This document shows positions 28,255 through 35,499 of a stretch of 64,000 nt of DNA, piece by piece. The stretch comes from a bacterium. Lineage in GTDB: Bacteria > Zixibacteria > MSB-5A5 > CAIYYT01. How positions within the stretch are numbered: position 1 is the stretch's first letter; every line of letters begins with the position of its first letter. The translations under genes were made by a program, and so were the position numbers. The stretch covers positions 1 to 64,000 of the forward strand of contig JADJGC010000010.1 of the NCBI GenBank assembly GCA_016708315.1, read 5' to 3'. The notes below the pieces were generated by a model. It made no database searches. It saw only the letters and a program-made list of their open reading frames with translations, and was not told the DNA's origin.

Positions 28255-28340
28255 TAAACATCGTTTAACTTGACACTCAACGTCGCTTCGTTATCTTTCT
28301 TCCATCAGTCACTTTAACTAACAACTCAATCGGCAGTAAC

Positions 28341-28649
28341 ATGTCCAAGCGCGAATATCAGTTTGCCGAAATCATTGTTGACCAGCAAATCCTCGAACAA
28401 TTCTCGCAGGAGATGTCGGCGTATCATCGCCCCGGCGAAAGCACCGCCCGCGACTACTCCAACTACAAACGCAAACTGATTTGGCATATCCGTCATAGTT
28501 TGTCCGAGCGCCAGCGTCAGACTTTGCTGTTGCTGCTCTCAGGCAAGACTGAACGCGATTCAGCGGCCATTTTGGGAGTTACTCAACAAGTTGTTCATAT
28601 CTATAAGTGGCGGGCGATCAATCGATTACACTCAAAGTTTAATCGTTGA
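28341..28649 (+). CDS. Small sigma-70 region 4-like HTH protein
   Basis: 102 residues. The second half reads LSERQRQTLLLLLSGKTERD and ILGVTQQVVHIYKWRAINRL, the helix-turn-helix of sigma region 4 or LuxR-type proteins. The N-terminal half has no region 2, so it is not a complete sigma factor. It may be a small DNA-binding regulator or a sigma remnant. The downstream 58-residue ORF may share its transcript. Confidence 0.65.
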   Translation: MSKREYQFAEIIVDQQILEQFSQEMSAYHRPGESTARDYSNYKRKLIWHIRHSLSERQRQTLLLLLSGKTERDSAAILGVTQQVVHIYKWRAINRLHSKFNR

Positions 28650-28799
28650 AGTGTATGTCAAAAAACTAATAGGTGGAAGGTTCACCCTCACAACGAACCG
28701 CCCAACGTTTCTCTAAGATACACCCATTAAGGCGGGCTTGCCACGCACAACCAATCATTCGGGTGCTGACTTCAACAACGTCTGATTGGAGGTATTATT

Positions 28800-28976
28800 A
28801 TGCCACGTCGCAAGACCAACGAGAAGCTGGCTCCCATTGGGGAGAAGGAGCTCTGGCACCCGTACGAGTTGCAGTCCGTGGTAACACGGAAGTTCGTCAA
28901 GATCGTCGACAAGATCTTGAAGGGCGAGTATGGATTGCTCGATACATCCCACTGTGCTCGTACTTTGGAACTCTAA
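28800..28976 (+). CDS. Short basic protein, 58 residues
   Basis: ATG 28800 follows a near-perfect Shine-Dalgarno (TGGAGGT at 28788-28794). The product starts MPRRKTNEKLAPIGEKELW, continues with HPYELQSVVTRKFVKIVDKI and ends with a TLEL tail. It is basic at the N-terminus, with a likely helix around residues 23-42 and one Cys near the end. A strong terminator at 29055 ends the transcript. I do not recognise the family. The good ribosome site, short distance to a terminator and normal codon use support it as a real gene. Confidence 0.6.
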   Translation: MPRRKTNEKLAPIGEKELWHPYELQSVVTRKFVKIVDKILKGEYGLLDTSHCARTLEL

Positions 28977-29054
28977 CTTGAGTTGGCCTGATAGACCAGA
29001 GTTGGCTTAAGTGAGGTGAATATCTCCTCTTCGTGAACCTTCCAGAATTCACGC

Positions 29055-29088
29055 CCGGGGTCGAAGCAATTCGACCCCGGTTTTTTTT
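29055..29088 (+). terminator. Strong rho-independent terminator
   Basis: CCGGGGTCGAA (29055-29065), loop GCAA, TTCGACCCCGG (29070-29080), then eight T. It is a perfect 11-bp stem with a GNRA loop. It ends the plus-strand unit and faces the 3' end of the AbiE-like operon. Confidence 0.92.
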
Positions 29089-29121
29089 GATCTGAATTGT
29101 CTGATTCTCAAATCACTCTAA

Positions 29122-30024
29122 TCACTCGCGGCTGCACAGTTCGATAAACGGTTCGATGCAATCCTTCTGAAATCGCTTGATTGAGACAGCAAACTGCTCC
29201 ACAGTTACAGGAGCAAATGATAACAACCCGTTGTTGCAAGTATGACAGGCTTGTTCAAGATCCCCTTCGTTTTCGACCAGTTGTTGAATCCCATCGCCTA
29301 CATGAACTGCATACTTCAACCAATTTTCCGGGAAGACCGTCCTAAGCGCCTTTAGCCACAGTTCAGGCCACGTCTCGATTTCGTCATCGCAAATTCGCGC
29401 CAGCGCAACTGCCCGGCCAATATCCTTATTGCCGCGCTTAATGATGCGATTGGAAATCAGTCCCCGCATCGGAGTCTGCTGAATAGTCGGATTCTCGAGA
29501 AGATTCGCAAGCGCCATCATTTCAACGCGGGCACAACTAATTCCCACAGAGGTTGCAATCGGTTCATAAATGGCAATCGGTAGGAACTTAAAACTGGGCA
29601 GAACAAAGTGCCGCTTGGCGTCGACCTCAAGTCGTCTGAATCGTTCGAATTCGCCGGAGTTGCTTTCCGGGACCGAGAGTAGCTCAACAAACCAGTCACT
29701 CGATTCCGGCGGGTAAAGTCTCACGACAGGCAATTTATCGAGATCGGTTTCTTTGTTACCCGGCTCGGGAAACTCACTGTCTGGTCGCAAAGTCCATCCG
29801 GCATTGAGTAGCGTTGTTGTGATGCTCGTTCCGGAAATGGTCGCCTGCGCGAAAGGGGAGAGGACGCAATCAATGTCCTTCGTCCGCACCGTACCCGGTG
29901 TGATTTTCGTCCGCAACACATATCCGGCAGCCAGACTGCCGACGATTGTGATATGTTTCCGTATCCTCGCTGGAATGGCGCTTGCCACTCTCTCAAGAGT
30001 TTGTTCAGGACTTATGTCAGCCAT
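29122..30024 (-). CDS. AbiEii-like nucleotidyltransferase (putative toxin)
   Basis: 300 residues. The N-terminal nucleotidyltransferase core is visible: IVGSLAAGYVL (the GS motif), then TKDIDCVL with the DxD metal pair, about 35 residues later as in AbiEii/MenA-type enzymes. A further acidic position is plausible in DWFVELLSV. Such enzymes act as toxins or phage-defence effectors by transferring nucleotides to tRNA or other targets. The ATG at 30024 overlaps the end of the upstream gene by 8 bases, so the pair is translationally coupled. The partner order, regulator first and enzyme second, matches type IV AbiE systems. The target is unknown. Confidence 0.75.
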   Translation of the reverse strand: MADISPEQTLERVASAIPARIRKHITIVGSLAAGYVLRTKITPGTVRTKDIDCVLSPFAQATISGTSITTTLLNAGWTLRPDSEFPEPGNKETDLDKLPVVRLYPPESSDWFVELLSVPESNSGEFERFRRLEVDAKRHFVLPSFKFLPIAIYEPIATSVGISCARVEMMALANLLENPTIQQTPMRGLISNRIIKRGNKDIGRAVALARICDDEIETWPELWLKALRTVFPENWLKYAVHVGDGIQQLVENEGDLEQACHTCNNGLLSFAPVTVEQFAVSIKRFQKDCIEPFIELCSRE

Positions 30025-31057
30025 TTGTGCTTACTCGCTTCCGAATCAATTCGTCAAGGAATTCCGCTGCCTGTGCCTCCAATCGTGCCTCATGCAAGTC
30101 CAAGAGGCACTCGATTGGGTCGGCATACTGCTGACCATCTTGTGCTATGTAGAATTGAGGATTCGCGCTCCTCTCCACATGCACAACCACAGACGGTGGC
30201 TCCGAAAAGTTATCACTCTGCTCCAGCGCGGCATCAAGTTGGCGGACGAATTCGAAGTCTGCGACTTTGTGGGAACAACTGACTGTCAGGTCCAATCTCG
30301 GACTTCCGATCAGATCAAGGTTGGGAACATGAAATTTTGCGCCATAGATCCCGCCGATGGCAATATCTTCTCGATTGAGCCGCGCCAGTTTCTTCAACAG
30401 CGATTCGGTAGTCCTTGGCCTGCCCGATCGATCGACGAATCGAGTTGATTCGCGAATGTCTTCTGTCAGTGAGACCAGTCGAGCCCATTCATCGTGTGGG
30501 AATCTCGTCAACTCTATCCTTCGGTCCGAATTCCTGCGCAGATATCGATTCAGCCGCTGCAGCGCCTTGGCCACGGTAGGGTAACTGTATCCGGTGTCGA
30601 TGGTCACTTGCCGCGACGTAACCGGACCCTCGTTATTCAGCCACCGCAACAACAGCACCCGCAATATCTCGAAGTGAGAAAATTGACTCCCGCGATTCCG
30701 GCTCTTGCCCGCGCTCGATGTAGTTACGATCTTATCAAGCTGCTCTTTAGCCTTTTTGCCGAAATTGGACGGCAGCCCGATGTAATTCCCTTGTTCGACG
30801 CGAATAACATGCGCCCGCTTCATAATCTCAGGCCTGAATACTCCGCGCGCTTTTTCCCATTCACTGCCGATTCTCTCGCTTGTCATCCGCGATGAAACGA
30901 TGACCAACAGCCCTTCTTGTGTCCGACTGTTTTGTAGGGCGTAGGTCAAAGTCAAGATCGCTTCTCGCAATTCTCGGGCTCCCGATAGCGTCTCTTTGAC
31001 CTCGACGATGTAGCTTCCGGCTGTGGCGGATTTATGAGGGGAAGGATTCGTATTCAT
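30017..31057 (-). CDS. AbiEi-like winged-helix antitoxin or regulator
   Basis: About 346 residues from ATG 31057. A GTG at 31075 is in frame but lies only about five bases past the -10 box, so it is an unlikely start. Residues about 10-90 form an alpha/beta domain with YIVEVKE followed by GLLVIVSSR, loosely like a restriction-endonuclease fold (E-x-K). Residues about 135-185 are a winged helix (EILRVLLLRWLNN, VTSRQVTIDTGYSYPTVAKA). The C-terminal half (DLIGSPRLDLTV, ADPIECLLDLHEARLE) resembles AbiEi-family antitoxins. Three copies of one operator word overlap its promoter, which implies autorepression. The nucleotidyltransferase follows in the same operon. Confidence 0.72.
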   Translation of the reverse strand: MNTNPSPHKSATAGSYIVEVKETLSGARELREAILTLTYALQNSRTQEGLLVIVSSRMTSERIGSEWEKARGVFRPEIMKRAHVIRVEQGNYIGLPSNFGKKAKEQLDKIVTTSSAGKSRNRGSQFSHFEILRVLLLRWLNNEGPVTSRQVTIDTGYSYPTVAKALQRLNRYLRRNSDRRIELTRFPHDEWARLVSLTEDIRESTRFVDRSGRPRTTESLLKKLARLNREDIAIGGIYGAKFHVPNLDLIGSPRLDLTVSCSHKVADFEFVRQLDAALEQSDNFSEPPSVVVHVERSANPQFYIAQDGQQYADPIECLLDLHEARLEAQAAEFLDELIRKRVSTNG

Positions 31058-31080
31058 AGGCGTGCCTTTCGTCACTCTCT

Positions 31081-31153
31081 ATTATACGAATCGTCATAGT
31101 TAATTGCAACTTTAATCTTAAAGTCGCAATTAAACATTAAAGTTGCAACTTAA
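31081..31153 (-). promoter_or_regulatory. Promoter and triple operator of the AbiE-like pair
   Basis: On the minus strand TTGCAA (31104-31109) is separated by exactly 17 bases from TATAAT (31081-31086). The word TTGCAACTTTAA at 31104-31115 recurs as its exact reverse complement at 31138-31149, with a third copy (one mismatch) at 31119-31130. The promoter-proximal copy covers the -35 box. A dimeric winged-helix repressor binding here would block transcription, as for AbiEi. Confidence 0.75.
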
Positions 31154-31211
31154 GTTGTTTTGGGGCCGCTATCGCCTAACTCTGTAAAGCCATTGCCCCA
31201 GAAAGTTATGA

Positions 31212-33560
31212 CTACACACCAGCGTCGGTACCCTTCCCCCGCACCAAGAACGCCATCAAATAGCATCCCGTCCCGATCAACACCACCGCCGTAAATCCGT
31301 ACGCCATCGCCAGTGCCACCGCCGCAACCGAACCCAACACCGAGGCCGCTCCATTCAAACTCCACACCCACGGAATGATTTCCCGCCGGTGGTGCTCCAC
31401 CGCCTTCAGCTCGATCGGGAACGGCTGCCCCAGCAATACACCGATCGGAGTAAGCAGCAACGCCGCAATCGCAATTCTCCAGAACAATTGTAAACCGAAA
31501 GCGGCTTCTATGAGAAGCGGTAATGAAAATGTAACAATCAACACGGTGGCGATTATTGCCGGGAAAAGGAATCGTCCATAGCGCCTGCTCGTCTGGTGAT
31601 CGTGGTTCCGGGTCAAGTACGAACCTGTCCCCGCAGATATTAAGATCACCGTTAGTACCACCGCCAGCGCATACACCGGATGTCCGAGAAACAGAATCAG
31701 CTTCTGCATCAACGCAATCTCGATCATGATAAATCCAAGCCCGATGAATACAAAATATGTCAACGGCCGGATCGCCGTCCAATCGCCCAGCATCAACCGT
31801 CCGGTCTTCGAGAGCACTAGCGGTCCAATCAGGAACGCCAGTACCAGCAATAGCGACAGCACCGCCGCGACATACAAGTTGAATAAGCCGATGTTGTTCT
31901 TCCGCGACTCCAGATCAAGAGTCATGATCTTCGCGAGATTTGCTCCCTTAAGCGCGTGAAAGAAGAACGGCTGGTCATCGGTACTCGGTGTGATATTGAA
32001 TTCGTATTGCTCATAGAATTTGTTTACATCCGGCGCGTATGCAAATTGAGTGAATTCATTGGTCGCCCGCATTTCCGGACTGAATACCATCCGTCCATTC
32101 ATCAATGCTACTCTCTCGCCGATCTGCGCAATCTCTTGTTGTTCCAGTGGCGACTTCTTGAAGATCAGCGTCATCATTTCCTGCTCAACTGCCGGAACCG
32201 CACTCGATCCGACAATCGCAATATGCTGGTGCGGATTGGCTATCCCCATCTGCCGTGCCGCCTCCATCGCAATTGCCATCAGACGCAGACCTTCCTTAGG
32301 CTTGGCAGACAGCCAGCGCGTCACCGCTACGACGCCATCCGGCTTAAGCCGCTCGATGTAGTCGGTGAACGCTTCGACAGTGTAGAGATTGTTCTCCGAG
32401 AGGCTGAATGCTCCTGCCGAAGTTGCCGCCCAGGTGTCCACCAACGTCAACTGCACCATATCGTAAAGTTTCTCCGAGCGTGCGACGAACGACCGGCCCT
32501 CAGACTTGTGGACATGCACATCCGGTCGTGCATACAGATTGCCTGAGTAAGCACGGTACTTGTCCAACATCACATCATCAACGATGATCGGATTGATCTC
32601 CACCGCATCGATCGATTTTGCACCCCACGCCAGTGCAAACACGACATCGATCCCGCCGCCGGGACCGATTATCAGAACCTCGGCATCATCGAGCAGAATG
32701 TTGGGCACATGCGACACCATTGTCTTGGCAATCTCGCTCTTGATGACGTCTGCACCGTAAAGCGCAAACGGATCCTGGATAATGTATGTCCGCGCATCAG
32801 CATCGATATCCATCACCTTGGCAGTCGGCTCTCCGGGTATTCCTTGAACCGTGATGAACGAAAACGAATTCCATTTTTGCAGTTCGACGTTTTGCTTCTC
32901 CATCCCTTTGGTGTAGCGTACTTCAAAGATAGGGGAGTAGAAATTGACCAACAGCAGTCCCGAGACTAAGATCGCTACAACATAGCTGGCAATTGCTTGT
33001 CGCCCCTTGGCGATTGTGCTGGCGATTACCGCAGCAACACAACTCAACACCGCTGCAACTAACTGTGCATTGATCGCGCCTACCGCGTTCAAAATTGGCA
33101 CCGTCACCAACGCACCGGTCGCAGCGCCGGCAAGGTCCCAGAAATAGAGCCGCGAAATATCGCGAGCGCCTTGAAACAAGATCAGCGAAACGATTAGCCC
33201 TGAGAAGAAAAAGGGAATCAGCGAGAATACATAGATCAGTCCCAGTTTGAACACATTCGCAGTCGAATACTCCATCGAAATCGCCTGGGAAAGCGATACG
33301 AACAGTGCCACAATGATTGAGATCGCGAACAACAAAGCTATCGTCGATAGGGCACGAGGGGTATCGTCACTTCCAAAAACGCGCTTGCTCAAATACAGAT
33401 ACTGCCCTGAAGCGCCCAATCCAAACAACGCCAGTGAAATTGCCAGGAACGCGAAGTGATAGTACATCACGACCGAGAATAGCCGGGTCATTGACAGTTC
33501 AAGTACCAATGTCGAAGCTGTAACTAAGAACAGGATTACGTAGGTCGTATGGCGGGACAT
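31212..33560 (-). CDS. Membrane protein with spermidine synthase-like domain
   Basis: 782 residues. Six or more N-terminal membrane helices (TASTLVLELSMTRLFSVVMY onward) precede a soluble methyltransferase-fold domain at about 220-540 with VLIIGPGGGIDVVFAL (cofactor loop) and SIDAVEINP (acidic ribose-binding end). Four to six further helices follow (LNLYVAAVLSLLLVLAF-like, VYALAVVLTVILISAGTGSY). Such TM-SpeE-TM fusions are common in environmental genomes and no reaction is proven. Polyamine synthesis is not assured because the aminopropyl-donor site cannot be judged here. It is alone between the AbiE-like operon and divergent metalloprotease genes. Confidence 0.8.
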   Translation of the reverse strand: MSRHTTYVILFLVTASTLVLELSMTRLFSVVMYYHFAFLAISLALFGLGASGQYLYLSKRVFGSDDTPRALSTIALLFAISIIVALFVSLSQAISMEYSTANVFKLGLIYVFSLIPFFFSGLIVSLILFQGARDISRLYFWDLAGAATGALVTVPILNAVGAINAQLVAAVLSCVAAVIASTIAKGRQAIASYVVAILVSGLLLVNFYSPIFEVRYTKGMEKQNVELQKWNSFSFITVQGIPGEPTAKVMDIDADARTYIIQDPFALYGADVIKSEIAKTMVSHVPNILLDDAEVLIIGPGGGIDVVFALAWGAKSIDAVEINPIIVDDVMLDKYRAYSGNLYARPDVHVHKSEGRSFVARSEKLYDMVQLTLVDTWAATSAGAFSLSENNLYTVEAFTDYIERLKPDGVVAVTRWLSAKPKEGLRLMAIAMEAARQMGIANPHQHIAIVGSSAVPAVEQEMMTLIFKKSPLEQQEIAQIGERVALMNGRMVFSPEMRATNEFTQFAYAPDVNKFYEQYEFNITPSTDDQPFFFHALKGANLAKIMTLDLESRKNNIGLFNLYVAAVLSLLLVLAFLIGPLVLSKTGRLMLGDWTAIRPLTYFVFIGLGFIMIEIALMQKLILFLGHPVYALAVVLTVILISAGTGSYLTRNHDHQTSRRYGRFLFPAIIATVLIVTFSLPLLIEAAFGLQLFWRIAIAALLLTPIGVLLGQPFPIELKAVEHHRREIIPWVWSLNGAASVLGSVAAVALAMAYGFTAVVLIGTGCYLMAFLVRGKGTDAGV

Positions 33561-33730
33561 TGGGGCAAGATACCTGCCCGAGCCGTCGAGTCAATCCACA
33601 AAATGACTCCCCCGAAGACTTCATGTAATGGCGTACTAATCCGATAATGTAATGACAGGTAAGAATTTAGTCCTGCGCAGGGGCGTCTCTGCGCCTAACT
33701 CATTGATAAGTTTGAACTTGACAAATTGAC

Positions 33731-35476
33731 ATGAACGTATTAACTTATCCTGTCTGGTGTACTTATCACGATTTGTACCCTCATTTTCAGAAGGTCGACC
33801 TGTTGAGATTGTTTAGAGTATTGCTCTTGGCAGTATTGCTATGGGGAGTCGCCCCGTGCGCGCTCAAGGCAGAAGTGCATCCAGCTTCCAAAAACGACCG
33901 TTTCGCGGTCGCAGTTTCCCAAGGTGTTATCACTTCCGAACTCGCCACGATCTATCGTGCTGTTGATATTCTCACGCCCGATTCTCTCCCCGCACAGTTT
34001 CGCGCAAATGAGCAATCAATCTCCAAATGCGCCACTGATGATCTTGTCGAGGCTTTCAGCCTCATTCTCGAAAAACCGGATGACTACAGCGGCTATTCGA
34101 AAATGTTCATGGCGCGTCCCACAACTCAGTGGTACATCGAATCAAATTTGGGGTATTTCCGCCTTCACTTTGACACCGAAGGTGCAAATGCCATTCCGCT
34201 TGCTGATGCTGACTCCAATGGTCTCCCCGATTTCATCGAACGTGCCGCAAACATCGCTGACTCTTGTTGGCTGTACGAAGTCGTGACACTGGGGCACTTG
34301 CCGCCGGTGGCCGATTTCGACCTTGGCGGATCAAGCCAATACGATCTCTATTTCCAGCAAGTACCGTACTATGGCTTTACTTCGCCTGAGATTGCCGGGC
34401 CCGAGCCTTGGAATGATTTCTCATCGCATATCGTAGTGCACAATTCCTTCTCACCCGGATTTCCGCCGAATGACGATCCCGAAGGCCTTGTCCTTGGTGC
34501 ATTGAAAGTCACCATCGCCCACGAGTTCTACCACGCTATCCAGTTTTCCTATGACGTTTCGGAAGTCTCCTTCTTTATGGAAATGTCTTCAACTTGGATG
34601 GAAGAAATGGCATATCCGCAGGTCAACGATAACTACAACTATCTGCCAGATTTCTTCAACGTGACACAGGTCGGTCTGCAGGCCGGTGGCGGACATCGCT
34701 ACGCGTCGTTCATTTGGCCCAAGTATCTTCAAGAGCGTTTCGGCGCTGGAATAATGCGCACAATTTGGGAGCTCTGCCGTAACGCAACAGCGATTACAGC
34801 GTGGGGCAGTGCGATCAATACTGCCGGCAGTACCATCGAGACCGAATTTACTCGCTTCGTCAATTGGAACTACCATACCGGAAACCGCGATATTGGCCAG
34901 CACTTTGAAACTGGCTCCGAATACCCGCAGGTCAACGTGATGCAGCATCACTATACTCTGCCCGACTCCAGCAATTTCTCCAGTCTGCCGCCGGAACCGT
35001 TTGGCGCCAACTACATAGCTGTCGAGAATCTCCAGGGTTACGACGGTATGCTGGTGTTCGAATTCACCGGACTCTCGGCGACTGTTTGGGGTGTCGCTTA
35101 CACAATCGACTTTGGCGCCGGACAATACACAGACTCCGTTATCGCACCGATCATCAATGGTGCAGTCAAAATCAGCATTCCGAATTTTGAAAATGTTTTG
35201 CGGGTAACTTTTCAGCCTGCAGTTGCCACCCATTTTGGTTCGAACTACAACTATACTTACCATTTGTATTTTCGTGTTGCCGGCGATGTTGACGGCGACA
35301 ACACGTTGAGTATTTCCGACGCAGTGTTTATGATTAATTGGATATTTGCCGGCGGGATTGCGCCAAAACCGATTGTTTCCGCAGATGTCAATTGCGACGG
35401 CTTGCAGTCAGTGAGCGATGTCGTCCATATTGTCAATTACATCTTTGGCGGCGGCAGCCCACCCTGTGATTTTTAA
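33731..35476 (+). CDS. Secreted zinc metalloprotease-like protein with dockerin-like end (paralog 1)
   Basis: Up to 581 residues from ATG 33731. A better signal peptide begins at TTG 33803 (RLFRVLLLAVLLWGVAPCALKA) with AAGG upstream, giving about 557 residues. The protein carries TIAHEFYHAIQFSYD, an HExxH zinc site (residues 264-268), followed by MEMSSTWMEEMAYP, where a Glu may be the third ligand. The C-terminus has the paired dockerin-like loops (GDVDGDNTLSISDAVFMI, DVNCDGLQSVSDVVHIV) ending PPCDF. It is a clear paralog of the next gene, 23 bases downstream. It is probably a surface or extracellular peptidase; peptidase activity is inferred from the motif only. Confidence 0.83.
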   Translation: MNVLTYPVWCTYHDLYPHFQKVDLLRLFRVLLLAVLLWGVAPCALKAEVHPASKNDRFAVAVSQGVITSELATIYRAVDILTPDSLPAQFRANEQSISKCATDDLVEAFSLILEKPDDYSGYSKMFMARPTTQWYIESNLGYFRLHFDTEGANAIPLADADSNGLPDFIERAANIADSCWLYEVVTLGHLPPVADFDLGGSSQYDLYFQQVPYYGFTSPEIAGPEPWNDFSSHIVVHNSFSPGFPPNDDPEGLVLGALKVTIAHEFYHAIQFSYDVSEVSFFMEMSSTWMEEMAYPQVNDNYNYLPDFFNVTQVGLQAGGGHRYASFIWPKYLQERFGAGIMRTIWELCRNATAITAWGSAINTAGSTIETEFTRFVNWNYHTGNRDIGQHFETGSEYPQVNVMQHHYTLPDSSNFSSLPPEPFGANYIAVENLQGYDGMLVFEFTGLSATVWGVAYTIDFGAGQYTDSVIAPIINGAVKISIPNFENVLRVTFQPAVATHFGSNYNYTYHLYFRVAGDVDGDNTLSISDAVFMINWIFAGGIAPKPIVSADVNCDGLQSVSDVVHIVNYIFGGGSPPCDF

Positions 35477-35499
35477 CCGATGCAGAATAGGAGATCGGA

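Noticed and set aside
31150..31782. Gly-rich minus-strand ORF overlapping the spermidine synthase-like gene
   Set aside because: It is the alternative frame of the same strand, and the membrane helices of the larger gene explain the region.
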